Position numbers and translations under genes: made by a program | Part shown: positions 44,340 through 55,645 of the stretch, one piece after another | How positions within the stretch are numbered: the first letter of the stretch is position 1 | Layout of the letters: each line of letters starts with the position of its first letter | The notes under the pieces: generated by a model | Database searches by the model: none | What the model saw: only the letters and a program-made list of their open reading frames with translations | Told to the model about the DNA's origin: nothing | Source of the DNA: Otatea glauca | Taxonomy: Eukaryota > Streptophyta > Magnoliopsida > Poales > Poaceae | Assembly (NCBI GenBank): GCA_036346275.1 | Contig: JAYEVK010000391.1 | Coordinates: forward strand, 1-64,000 | DNA: 64,000 nucleotides | Direction of reading: 5' to 3'

Positions 44340-44508
44340 ATAGTCCGGATGCAGCAACATGAATCAGTCTTCCAAACCTTCAGAAGCTTGTCATCGCTAG
44401 CAGATGCGAATAGAACATACACCATCCATACTAAACGAAATAGCTCTTATGGCATTTGAATGAGCACCACCACCAGAATCATCTGACAATGAAACCGCAC
44501 AGCCAGCC
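44340..44508 (-). pseudogene. WD40-repeat gene exon captured by CACTA
   Basis: On the minus strand the exon follows an AATACAG acceptor and ends before a GTCAGT donor. It encodes AGCAVSLSDDSGGGAHSNAI and RAISFSMD and, after a frameshift, FASASDDKLLKVWKTDS. The order (His near the start, then SDDKxxKVW) is that of a WD40 blade. By memory it resembles the N-terminal region of plant WDR4/Trm82-like tRNA methyltransferase subunits, not verified. A shifted frame and lack of other blades show a fragment. It lies between the ends of a non-autonomous CACTA, so capture is the simplest explanation. Confidence 0.6.
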
Positions 44509-44939
44509 CTGTATTGACAAAATATATCTTTATTTGAATATTTCAACAAACAAAATGTAAACGAGTAGTATTGTACCAGTTATAGACCACCAATTTGAAC
44601 AAAATTCACACAGAAGCATGAAGACGGGCTAGATTACATCAGTTTTAACAAACAAGCAGCAAAATACAGAGTATAAATTACACCTCGTCATCGCCATTGA
44701 TGCCAAAATTCACGCTCAAGCAACCGAGAACTAGCAAATATCTCGTCATCGCAACCGTAGCTGAGTTCCGAATAGCACAATCACGACAAAATCCATGACA
44801 TAAACTCGTGATCTCGCGCCACACAAGAACTCAAGCAAAGCGAGACCTCATTCGCGCGATCACCAATTCAAGCACCATACTAAAACTTACAAAATGGAGC
44901 AAAGAAAAGGAGTTAAAGAGTCTAAGGTTATCCTCACCT

Positions 44940-45360
44940 CTTCCAAAGGTTGCACTGCCCTTGGCGGGATGGATCGCCAGAGCTGGTCCATTTGCGCCAC
45001 AAGCCTCGGATCTGCGCCACCTCCGCCGCACCTCCTCGGCGGCACTGGTCCGAGCCGCCGCCGACGAGCGGCGCTGAGGAGTAGGAGGATGATGTGGGCG
45101 TCGAGGCGAGGCGCTCGACACGGGCCACGCCATCGTGGGCCGAGAGCGGTAGCCGTCGTGCGCTCTGGTACATATCCACCAGCGTCGCGCTACCAGCGCC
45201 ATAGAAATCCATCACCACGAAGGTCGGTCTCGTCGGGATCCAGGAGGAGAGGAGGATTTGCTTTCTTGTGGGGGAGGAGGTCTCGCCACGGAGGCCGGGT
45301 CGGTGGGAGGAGATGCGTCAAATCAGTGCGGGAGTTGTAGCTACAGACTGCGGGAGTTAG
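44940..45360 (-). other. GC-rich first-exon-like block of the CACTA
   Basis: The minus strand has TTATAAAAAAAGCTAGGGTT (TATA and leader) near 45385-45365, then GC-rich sequence up to a possible donor GTGAGG at 44937-44932. A frame ending GPALAIHPAKGSATFGR could be the first exon joined to the WD40-like exon. The upstream part is low-complexity. Confidence 0.4.
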
Positions 45361-45394
45361 AACCCTAGCTTTTTTTATAATGTCCGAACAGATA

Positions 45395-46035
45395 GAATCG
45401 GTTTTGATTGAAAACCGACACAGATGAGTTTATTCGGTTGCTATCAGAAACCGACACAGATCAAACGCTGTCACTATCGGTTTGTACTTAAAACCGACAC
45501 AGAAAAGCATAGTATCACTATCGATTTCTATTCAAAACCGACACAGATAAACACCATATTACTATCGGTTTATATGAAAAATCGACACAGATGAACATAA
45601 TATCACTATCGGTTTAAATTAAAAACCGACATAGATTAGCTTAGTATCACTATCGGTTTCTATTCAAAACCGACACAGATGAACACCATATTACTATCGG
45701 TTTATATGAAAAACCGACACAGATGAACATAGTATCACTATCGGTTTAAATTAAAAACCGACACAGATTAGCTTAGTATCACTATCGGTTTATATTTAAA
45801 ACCGACACAGATGAACATAGTATCACTATCGGTTTATATGAAAAATCGACATAGATGAACATAGTATCACTATCGGTTTAAATTAAAAACCGACACAGAT
45901 TAGCTTAGTATCACTATCGAATTATATTTAAAACCGACACAGATGAACATAGTATCGCTATCGGTTTATATTAAAAACCGACAAGGATGAATAAAGTATC
46001 ACTATCGGTTTAAATTAAAAACCGACACAGATTAG
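45395..46035. repeat. Array of about 45-bp units (CACTATCGGTTTATATTAAA)
   Basis: About 14 regular units, TATCACTATCGGTTTATATT followed by aaaaccgacacagatgaacatag. Each is an inverted repeat with a short centre. Confidence 0.9.
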
Positions 46036-46510
46036 TAGTATGCACATATATATATCACATTTGCACTACAAAACACACAATGCACATATCACATTCACAG
46101 ACAACAAACACTTTATTATAACACATATATCACATTCGTTCATAAACACAAATATGTTTAACAATCAGTACACATGCATATCACTTTGACATATATAATT
46201 AATATTGTTTACATATGGACTAGTAGGACGCTTCATGATCTCTAAACCTATCGTCCTCCGATATAACTTCTAACTACTACCACTGGCATAAGTGGTATCG
46301 TAAATTGTTGAGTGCTTTGCTGTCTAAGGTCTTTTGGGGATATTGATCTTCTGTAAAATAGAAATGAGTGCACTAAATCGTGTTATCAAAATTTGTATGT
46401 AAAAGGCTAAGTATATTATTATGCATGTCAGAAAAAATTAATCGTATATATGCTAGGCACTTGTACGTTTGTCATCAGCCCGAGGGGGTATAAATAACGT
46501 AGCGAGCCAC
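46036..46510. other. CACTA segment shared with 31930-32290
   Basis: Degenerate cacatatcacattcaca repeats and then a block with ggactagtaggacgcttcat and taccactggcataagtgg. These match the segment of the other CACTA that contains the ULP1-like gene end. Position relative to the termini differs between the two elements. Confidence 0.6.
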
Positions 46511-47031
46511 ATCACAATCGGTTTTTACTTAAGAAGCAATAGTGATATGTATGCTCATCACTATCGGTTCTTACAAAAGAACTGATAGTGATGTGCATAC
46601 GCTCATCACAATCGGTTCTTTTGTGGAAAGAGATAGTGATGTGCACGATCATCATCACTATCGCTTCTAACAGAAGAACCGATTGTGATGTACACGATCA
46701 CATCACAATCGGTTCTTTTGTGAGAAGCGATAGTGATGATCATGCACATCACTATCGCTTCTCAGATAAGAACTGATTGTGATGAGCGTGTGCACATCAC
46801 TATCGGTTCTCTTGTAAGAACCGATAGTGGTGAACGTATACATCACTATCGCTTGTCACATAAGAACCAATTGTGATGTGCCCAGTGCTGCATCACAATC
46901 GCTTCTAACATGAGAACCGATAGTGATTATTATTACCACCCCTCGTAAGTTATGTATCACAATCGTTTTTTCCTCAAAACTTAAGGACCGATCCAGATGA
47001 AGCGATAGTGATGTACCATTCTGTAGTAGTG
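46511..47031. repeat. Right subterminal repeats and terminus
   Basis: Units such as CACTATCGGTTCTTACAAAA followed by gaactgatagtgatg, ending CTGTAGTAGTG. Confidence 0.82.
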
Positions 47032-47645
47032 GTGGTTGAAGGTCTAATTACATAATATGTTAAGTAATATTATAGCACTGAAACACATGCAGACTTTAAC
47101 GCACAAGGCTTATCTACGTTGTGAACACTAGATCTGATCTCGTTGGGTGGGTGGTGGGGGGTGGGGGGATTGCATTGCAATTTGAACTGGACACGCTGTT
47201 TCTTTGTTACGAATGATGACTGCTGAGAGATTTCTCAGACTCGTCCTCAAGGTTACAAATTCCGTTTTTGGACAGCATCACGGGGTGGTCGAAATCTGAA
47301 ATTTCGGTGGGATTTCAGAATTTTGGTTGAAATCCGGTTGAAATTCGAAAACTAAATTTCAAATTCGGTATTTTGAAGGCCGGTAAAAACCGAAATTTCG
47401 CCTAAAATGACAAAAATTTTGGCTATTTTGCAACCCCCTGTGAAATGGTCTTCCGAAGCTAGAAAAAATTGGAAAAAATATGAAAAACTCATGCAAGCAT
47501 TTATCTACGTTTCCTATCTGTTTGAATGCAAAACACTAAGTATTTGCACATAAAATACCCTAAATTTAGAAATTTCGGCGGCATTTCGCCTGATTTTCAG
47601 ATTCTAACACTTCAATTTGGCAACAAATCAGTTAAGCAAACCTTA
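47032..47645. other. Unassigned, part AT-rich with aaatttcgg motifs
   Basis: No gene. From about 47260 to 47620 the sequence has repeated gaaatttcgg/ccgaaatttcg motifs, like those at the ends of the TIR element at 28898-30360. A poly-G stretch is at 47153-47168. Confidence 0.4.
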
Positions 47646-47665
47646 GTTGAAGATCTCATCCAATA

Positions 47666-47690
47666 TGCATGGCCATGGTGGAGAGGCACG
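47666..47690 (+). pseudogene. Papain-like cysteine protease exon, part before CACTA
   Basis: Encodes AMVERH and the first base of the next codon, directly before the CACTA element. Joined across the insertion (with one ACG removed) it continues into WMAQYGRAYKNASEK in frame, matching the start of the I29 propeptide in SAG39-type proteases. The codon after MVERHE is a stop (TAG), where relatives usually have Lys. Upstream signal peptide not recognised. Confidence 0.6.
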
Positions 47691-49620
47691 CACTACTACA
47701 GAAAACATCATCTCAGACGGTTCTAAATCGTCATCTCTAACGGTTTTATGAACCGTCACTAACAATGTGTCAGTGATGTAAGGGTACATCATAGACGGTT
47801 TTTGAACCGTCTGTGAAAATTTTCATCACAGGCGGTTCTACATTATAACCGTCTGTGATGAGTACTCATCATAGACGGTGTTCAAGTAGAACTGCCTGTG
47901 ATACAGAATCATTACAAACGGTTTATGAATAGAACTGTCTGTGATACAACATCACAGACGGTTTATGAATAGAACCGTCTGTGATCCTTTAGCAGAACTT
48001 CCATCATTAGTATTTGTTGTTCGAAATTTTCTTCTGCTTAGGTATTTTTGCAACAAAATTATTTACAAGGCACAACCAAGTTATAGATTTAGTATTGAAT
48101 ATCTAAACTTCCTAGATGCATCGAGGCAACAGCTTGTCTGATCAGGATCGTCTTAAAATATGAAGTTTTGTAGCACTTTCATCTCTTTCTTATTATAATA
48201 TTGATGGATTCTAAGGTAAAATCCATTTCATTCTACAGTTCGTCATGAACGCTGTCAAGCTCTGATTTATCGATTCCACTTTATCCTCATCCCCGAATGA
48301 GAATATCATTGGCAGCCATGCTTCTTGAACTATAGAGTTGATTAAGTCATCATATTGAGTTGATTAATGCATGTTACGAACAATTATTTGATACTTATCA
48401 ATTAGTTTCAATTTCGATTCTACCGGTTTTACACAAAGCTATGCTTTAGCAAGCTCCTCTTTCTTGATCAATCATCAAACACAACGACAAATATACCTAC
48501 TGGTTATATGGCTTTATTTTCAAGTACATGAGTATACATAATCCATGTGAAATTGACAAGACAAATGCAAAGATGTATGTTCTAAGAGATATTTGTCTTC
48601 AGGAATCATGTATAAAAATATTTATCTTCACGAATCATGTATGTTCTAAGATATACTTTGGTCACCCTTTGAATGATACATGGTATCAATCCTTGCAGCA
48701 TGCATTTTTCTCCAGAATTCAAAGCAGTATTTCCAGATTATTTTGCTTTTACAATTTTATTTCATACTTTTGTATATAATATTTGTGGCATACACAAAAA
48801 TATTCAGCATTCTCTTTGTGTTGCACCTTGTGAATCAGTGGGTTTTAATAACCTTAAACTAGTGGAGCATAGTGATCCACACAATACAAATACCAAATAC
48901 AACCATGCAAGAACCGTATATCTTAGAACATACAACAATTTTAAACACTCAACTTATATCATCAAAGAAAAATCTGGTAGCAACCCACCCATTCGTTGGA
49001 GTTGGACAGGACGACGTCCATGTGATGGCCGACGAGGCCGAGGACGGTGCCGAAGGGGTCACGGTCTCACGAGGGACAAAGGGGTACTCACGGTGAGCTT
49101 CGCAAGGAGGGCGACGAAGGGGTCACGGTTGAGGCCGCCAACAGCGTCCTTGAGCGGCGGCACCGGAGATGCCATATGAGACGTGCCCTCGAGCGACGGC
49201 GCCGACGTTCCTTGTTCGGTCGAGGAGGCCGAAGTGCCGGGGAGGAGGTCGAGAATCGCTGGGGGCAAGCTAGGGTTTGCGGGAGACAAAACACATAAGT
49301 CTGCGCTACAAACCTCAATCGATATGTTTATATAGTGGTCTGAGGTCATATCACAGACGGTTTGTAGTTAGAACCGTCTGTGATATGACCTTATCATAGA
49401 CGGCTCGTATTCAAGACCGTCTGAGATCATATCACAGACGGTTTTAAAATAAAACCGTCAGTGATATGGATGTATATCACTGACGGTTCATGAAGAGTAC
49501 CGTCTGTGATTATATCACTGACGGTTTCACTATAGAACCGTCAGTGATGTTCTTTAGCACAGATGGTTTTTTCAAACCGTCTGTATTGAGGCGTCTAATA
49601 TAAGCCTTTCTGTAGTAGTG
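47691..49620 (-). mobile_element. Short CACTA element in cysteine protease exon
   Basis: Ends CACTACTACAGAAAAC and TTTCTGTAGTAGTG, flanked by ACG on both sides (47688-47690 and 49621-49623). 1930 bp, non-autonomous. Subterminal units tcatagacggttcttaa-type occur at both ends (47705-47990 and 49345-49590). The interior contains AT-rich sequence (48000-48990) without recognised gene, and a GC-rich block with a TATA-like box (minus, 49334-49325), as in the other CACTA elements. Confidence 0.93.
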
Positions 49621-49623
49621 ACG

Positions 49624-49946
49624 AGTAGTGGATGGCGCAATACGGCCGCGCCTACAAGAACGCCTCCGAAAAGGCACGGAGATTCGAGGTATTCACGGCT
49701 AACGTCACGTTCATCGAGTCATTTAACGTAGAAAAACACAAGTTCTGGCTCAGTGCCAACTAGTACGGAGATCTCACCAACGAGGAGTTTAGGATGTCTA
49801 AGACTAACAAATTAGGCTTCAAGGTTAACTCCACTAGGGTTCCTACAATGTGAAGTATGAAAACGTTAGACTTCAAGCGATTCCTACGCATGTGGATTGG
49901 AGGACCAAGAGTGCTGTCACTCCCATTAAGAACCAAGGCGAGTGCG
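49624..49946 (+). pseudogene. Papain-like cysteine protease exon 1 (SAG39-type)
   Basis: Encodes WMAQYGRAYKNASEKARRFE, VFTANVTFIESFN, then after a stop YGDLTNEEF. After a frameshift it reads YENVRLQAIPTHVDWRTKSA, VTPIKNQGECG and a GTAAGT donor. The I29 inhibitor propeptide and the start of the mature peptidase (DWR, GECG before the catalytic Cys) are clear. The catalytic Cys would be in the next exon, which is not found: a chromovirus solo LTR and other repeats follow. Stops, a frameshift and the CACTA insertion make it a pseudogene. Secreted or vacuolar proteases of this kind act in senescence. Confidence 0.82.
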
Positions 49947-50463
49947 GTAAGTACATGAACACATATACTTGACAGAACTATATACTACTATGACTGCACT
50001 ACAAGCACACATGAGCCCTGACAATAATATTGCAATATGTATGGCACTGCCAAACTGAAATGTCATATGCCATGGACAATGAGATGCAGACTTGTTGGAT
50101 TGATTTGTGAATGGTATTGAAATGAAATGTTATTTGTTGAGATATTATTGCTAAATGCCTACTTTACAACTTGAGATTGTCTAAAATATAGCAAAGGTCA
50201 TGACGAAAATTTTCCATAGTTGTGTTATTATTGCAAAATATCTACTTTACAACTTGATGTTGTCTTAAAATGTAGGAAAGGTCATGCCGTAATTTTGTCC
50301 TATTTTTCCATATTTGTTCATACATTTCTAACATTTTTCATGATTTTTTAGGGCATTTACAGGTTTTTACAAATTTTCTTGCATTTTCTGCAATTTTTCC
50401 CCGATATTCCTTCAATCTGCCATTTTTTAAGAAAACCGATTGAAAATTGGCCCAAATCATCCG
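49947..50463. other. Intron remainder with a tandem duplication
   Basis: Two copies of a block of about 85 bp, with tctactttacaacttgatgt and gcaaaggtcatg, lie at about 50134-50218 and 50219-50302. The last part (50300-50460) is AT-rich with ttttcc motifs. No gene. Confidence 0.5.
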
Positions 50464-53400
50464 TGTCGGGACCGGATCTCCAAATCCGAACCCTCTGTGT
50501 ATAACCTGTGCTAGTCCAGGAAAAGCTAGCACACACAGTGAAAACAGTGATGACAACACATCCATATCACGAATCAAATAATATTAATTAAGCAAAAGAG
50601 TATTAGCCTTATGGCCAATTATTACAAATAAGCAGCATCTTGGCTTGAGTTCAAAAGAAACAACAGAAATGAAATAATAAAAGCAAAGTAAGCCCATCCA
50701 TTTGCCCAACAGGCAATCGAATGGGGTTCGCGTCCTAGCATTCCGGATCGCCTTCATCTTAACCACAAGCGTAGAAATCGTAGTCACCTTCAGCTTCTGC
50801 GAACTCTTCTGTGAAAGGTTGGGGATGTCGCAAGGGTGAGCACAAAATGTACTCCGCAAGTCTTGGAAACATAATGCATGATAACTATATGCAAGGCTAA
50901 ACAATTGAAGGCATAATATGGCTCTTTTAGCATAAAGCAAAGTTTAACTCTAAATACCAATAGTAATTTCTTAAAGTTTCATTTGATCAAAAGGTAATTG
51001 AATAGTAATTGAATTTGATATGTCAACTGAGCAGGTTCCATCTACCTGACTGGCTCCATCCGCCAAACCATAACCCGAGAGTTCCATCTGCTCTCAGATT
51101 CCCAAACCATCATTTTCCTTTAAAACAAAACCATAAAATCTACAATGTGCAAGCGCACTGCGCCGCCCTTGACCGTGGGCACGGCTACTTAAGTAGTTTT
51201 AACTCGCAGAGTGTGTACACTTTACCCACAAGACATGATCGACTCTTGTTGCCATGCAATTAACACACTTCCTTTGGTGTGTCGGCAGAGAGATCATGAC
51301 AAGGCCTTTACAATGTACAACCCCACTATTAACCTCGCCCGCTAAGGTTTCACCGTTAGGGTTCTAGCCGCCCCGATCTGAAGCCCTCTTGCGCCGCCAA
51401 CATCCGCACTCACCAACCGGCGGCTAATAATGAGATGCATAAATTATTTAGCCAGTCGCACTCCATATAGACTTGTGGTTGTACGGTAGTGCTCGGTCCA
51501 TGGTAACACACGCTTCGGTCCTTAATTGACTAGGGTGGAACATTCACATACCAAGGTCTCGTGCTTTCTGCACCCGCCAAACATCCATCCGCCCCGGTCT
51601 AAACCATTTCCACTTTATTTTATTTAACTCACAGAAGCAACACCAATTGCTGCGATTTCACAAATAAGTTTAAACAACATTTGAAATGATCCCCACCATG
51701 GCATAATACCGAAACGTTTAAGCTGGACTAAGCAATTCTACTGTTCCATGCTAATCTACTGGATATCACCAAATAAAATAGCTAGTATTACCTAGGGTGA
51801 CAAAGGTTTGACATGATCAATATCAATGAGGGTATAACAAACTGGAATTTAACTAAACTACAAGACTACATTTAAAGTACTTTGCATAAAAGTAAGCATG
51901 CATAATTTAAAAACAACATAACATTTTCATAAAATTTGGGATCAACATGTTCAAGGAAGACTTGCCTTCGCTGCCTCTTGCTGGTTCTACCTCTGATTGT
52001 TGATTCGACTGATCTTCGATTGCGTCGTCTACACGCGAAACGAGAGAAAATAAATAAATAAAATTCAAATAAAATTCAAAAATTGAAAATAATGGCACTG
52101 GAAGATAGATCTAGAATTTAGATGAATTTAGAAATTTGAATCACTGGAATTGGAGCTCGAACGAAGGAGAACGGGCTCCTGGAAGATTCCCAGATCAGAA
52201 AATCAGAAAAATCAGAGAGCTGACACGTGGCAACACGTGATTGGCTGGAATTTTTGGATTTTGCATAAAAGAATAAAAAGAAAAAGAATTTGGCTGACAA
52301 GCGGGACCCACGAGTCAGAGACTCGGCTCACGGTGGACTGCGGCTTGGAGGATGACGCGGCAGACCAACAGAGGTGGCGCTGATGCAACGGGTTAGGGCA
52401 GATGTGGCAGCCGACGCGGCTGCCACGCGGACGGGTGACGCGGCACGGCGCGGGAGCCGAGGCGATGCTGACGCGGTGCGGAGGCGAGGCGACGCGGATG
52501 CATCCCAACCGTCCACGCGACGTGCATCCAACGACCGAGGCGGATCGACGGCTGAGACGTGGCGGAGGGCATCAGCAGGCACGACAGCAGCGTGAGGCGA
52601 CGTGAACTCGCCGGAGCCGAATAAGAAGACGCAGCGGCCGAGGGGAAAACGCGACGAGGCGGCACCGGGCTAGGGGCAAAAGAAAGAGCGGGGCGCGACG
52701 AATTCGATGCGATCAAAGACAGCGGCGGAGGCTCACCGGCGGAGGCAAACGGCGACGGAGAAGAACTCGGGCACGGCGGAGAATAACGGCGGCTAGGGTT
52801 TGGGTTTTGGCAGCGCACTGGCGTCGATCCTCGGAACAGATGAGAGGAGCGGGTGCGACGGCTTTTATAGACGCGGATACGGCGCGGCGGGCGCGAAAAA
52901 CGTGGCGGAGGTTGCGGGCAAAACGGGCGACGGAGTTCGGCTCGGAGACGACGACGCCGGTCGGCCGACAAAGGGCCCACGCGTCTGTCGTCCGTGGCGC
53001 GACGCGACCGGCCGCTGGTTGGGCCGCAGGAAGGCGGGGTAGATGGGCTGAACCGAGCGGGCTGAGAGAGAGATGGGCCGGCGGCGGTGAAGGTAATAGA
53101 CCGAGCGGGAAAAACAGGAGTGGGCCGCGGGGAAGGGAAACGGGCCGGCGGAAGGAATTCGGCCAGGGGAAGATTTTCGAAAATAAAATATTTTCCGAAT
53201 TAAAGAAATTCCAGAAATTCAAATAAAAACAAATAAATTCAAATAAATATCAAATAAATTCAGAAAAATCTCCAAAAAGACAAAAAAATTCCTTGCAGCA
53301 TAATGAAGCCAACTAAAACTGAAAATATTTTGTTTGATAGATAGATTAGCCAAATTAAATCCTTTTAGAAATAGAAAATTCATATTAAGCTGAAATTAAT

Positions 53401-53469
53401 TCAAGAAAAATGCAAATGGTAAATTTTCAAATTTAAACATTCTAAAATCCAAATTTTTGGAATGTTACA
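50464..53469 (-). mobile_element. Solo LTR of the chromovirus family
   Basis: Minus-strand ends TGTAACATTCC (53469) and GGTCCCGACA (50464), 3006 bp. It is related in sequence and layout to the LTRs at 3377-6070 and 11142-13872. Flanks ATCCG (50459-50463) and ATCTG (53470-53474) form a 5-bp duplication with one mismatch. No internal region is present. It includes a TATA-like ggcttttatagacg (minus CTATAAAAGC, near 52870) and the GC-rich leader. Confidence 0.88.
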
Positions 53470-53474
53470 ATCTG

Positions 53475-54030
53475 ATAATAAAAAAAATCAGTTGATTTCG
53501 CTGTTGTTTGACCGTCGATTTTAAACCGGTTTGAAATTCAAATTCGTTCGGTTTCTACCGATTTTTGGGCGATTTCCTACGAAAATCGGTGTCGACCCGC
53601 TGGCGACTTTTCAATGCAATTTGGTAATGTAAACCCTTGTAGCCATACAGGGAGTTCGATTCGGTGTTGTGCTTGCTGTCCCTTTGTCATTTTGCTTATT
53701 ATAACCCAAAGATATACTATATGCTGCCACATTTTTCTTGCTGCGCCCTGATTTGATTAGAGACATATATACTCCAGTACTCTTTTGTGATGGCGCGGAT
53801 CGAGCGCGGGAGCATCACAAATGAGCTTGATTTTGTTTGTGCCAGCTTGTCCACTCTTTGAGTTTTGTAGAAATTTAGGAATAATTGTGTTTGTGTGTCC
53901 TATTAGATCCCATACCTTTTATTTATAGAATCAATCACAGTCGGACTTTATCTCAAATTTATCTCTAACTTTAACACATTCCTAATATGACTCCGAGTAG
54001 CACATGACTTGAACTCTAACTCCAACACCC
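53475..54030. other. Unassigned; possible Copia LTR on minus
   Basis: From 53760 to 54030 the minus strand reads like an LTR (start TGTTGGAGTTAGAGTTCAAG after GCTGGGG at 54035, TATAAATAAAAG near 53930). The partner was not found. The left part has aaaatcggt motifs like those before the solo LTR. Confidence 0.3.
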
Positions 54031-54059
54031 CAGCATGAGATATGATTATGGTCATCTTG

Positions 54060-54700
54060 TTACATAATACAATACTTTCCCTCAAGACAACTACTTTCAC
54101 GAACCGCCAACACGATGACAAATACCACCACCATGACGTCCAAAGCTACCTCTGATGCCATGATTGACACCACCTCCAAAGTGTCATCATTGCCGCTTGC
54201 AACCTCCATAATTGTCATCCTTGTTGTTCGCACCATCAACTCTGTGTCCAACACAGTCACAACGATAGTCTTGGTCTCCTCTAATTCCACGATGACTCAA
54301 GCCTTGATCTCCACCGTCTCCACCTCTAAGCCTTGCCTACCTTAGCTTCTACCATCTCTCCTAGCATGCCCCGGACAATTTTGGCTTCCACCAATGCTCT
54401 CCCAACATGGCCCTGGCCACCTTGATCTTCACCTTCAAGCACATGGCACAAGGAAGGCAAATGCACAACAGCTGGCTCCGGCCTTGGTGGTGGCTCATCG
54501 GCCGGCTGGCGACTCAATAGCAGCGGCGTGACGCAATGAATGGCTTTGGAAAAATGCAAAATTCGGCGGACACGATGCGGCAATCTCCAAATTGATTGAG
54601 GGGTTACATTCAAGACGAGGCAGAACACAACGTGACACGAATGGTTTGGAAAGAAGAGCTCCGTGGCATCGAGAAGGTCACAAGGGCACATCAGGTGATG
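54060..54700 (-). other. Gly-rich reading frames, unrecognised
   Basis: Minus-strand frames include a Gly-rich tail (FGGGVNHGIRGSFGRHGGG, near 54175-54075) and, upstream, a frame of about 120 codons (54691-54326). The frames are short and shifted. It may be the gag end of a degenerate retroelement or part of an RNA-binding-protein-like pseudogene. No function is assigned. Confidence 0.25.
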
Positions 54701-54959
54701 TCAAAGACGGCTTCGGGACTTCGCGGAGTTTCGAGCAAACTAGGACACAAAAACAAGGAATAGATTGAGCAAGAAGAGACAGTCCTGGTTCACACCTTAA
54801 ATAGGCTTAGAGAGATAGAAACCAACACAAACATGGATACGTCTGAACCAGAAAGAACATGAATCCCTCACAAAAAAGTAGGGATTAGGCTAGGAAACTA
54901 GGGGGATTGGATGAGGATAAGGTTGCACATGAATTTGAAATGAATTTAGAGAAGAAATC
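54701..54959. other. No recognised feature
   Basis: Contains a TATA-like TATTTAAGG on the minus strand near 54805. Nothing else. Confidence 0.3.
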
Positions 54960-55645
54960 GCTTTGATTTTTTTGAAGGGAAAACAGTAGGAGAGGCTCCT
55001 ACTGTGGTTTATTAAAATAGGTATAAATAAATAGTCCACCTGAGATAGTAGAATTACAGAGGGTTAACCCACTGAATTACAAAATCTTTGTCAGGGTTCT
55101 TAAATCTATATGAATGTAGCAGAACATCATCAATGAAGTTTTGCTTCCAAGTCTGAACTAAGGGTTGCATCTACTCAAAAATCTTTTTGTTTCTTTGCTT
55201 TCAGATATGCCTAGAGGCAATGAGAAATATTTAGTTGAAAAGATTGCCAAAACTTTGTTGGGCGTTCTGAATCATGATCATAATGTCCCCTGTATAATTC
55301 CAGTGTAGGTCGATCTCTTGCCAACAATTGTGACTGAAAGCACATGTAAAGAATAAATATGATATAGTTTCTTCCTGTGTAGTTTGGCATAGCACACATG
55401 CAGTGTCATTATGGGCAATCCAGTTTCTCTGCCTCATCATAGATTTTGTTTTTAAACGTTGCTGTAGCATGAGCCAGCCGAAAACTCTCAGTTTAGGGCT
55501 ACATCTATTTTGCCATATCCATTTTAGGGGCACGGGTGAATCAAGCATCTGAAAAAGATGGCTGTAATATCTTTTTGATGAGAATGGTGTTTGTCCCCAT
55601 ATGTATGACCATTGATCCTGCAGCGAATCATCCCAGTTGAAGTTT
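54960..55645 (-). pseudogene. LINE 3' end with zf-RVT domain
   Basis: The minus-strand frame (from 55645) reads NFNWDDSLQDQWSYIWG and contains the zinc-binding domain that ends plant L1-type reverse transcriptases: WQNRCSPKLRVFGWLMLQQR, then CVLCQTTQEETISYLFFTC and CW. It runs on in degenerate form to NPDKDFVIQWVNPL near 55050. Plant LINEs are usually 5' truncated, and here the 5' side is in addition cut by the LTR at 55646. Confidence 0.8.

Larger units (their letters stand above)
43011..47031 (-). mobile_element. CACTA element, 4.0 kb, same family as 31479-36280
   Basis: Ends CACTACTACAGGAATG and CCATTCTGTAGTAGTG. The terminal 150 bp on each side are similar to those of the element at 31479-36280. 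Non-autonomous: no transposase is seen. It carries a captured WD40-like exon (44340-44508, minus), a GC-rich first-exon-like block (44940-45360, minus) and an internal array (45395-46035). The flanks are GCT and GTG, so no target duplication is visible; the two ends may come from different insertions. Confidence 0.8.

Noticed and set aside
45395..46035. CRISPR-like regular array
   Set aside because: Units are contiguous palindromic repeats without unique spacers, inside a plant CACTA element.
47526..47726. 66-codon frame before and across the CACTA start
   Set aside because: It runs over the CACTA border in a frame different from that of the protease exon; chance frame.
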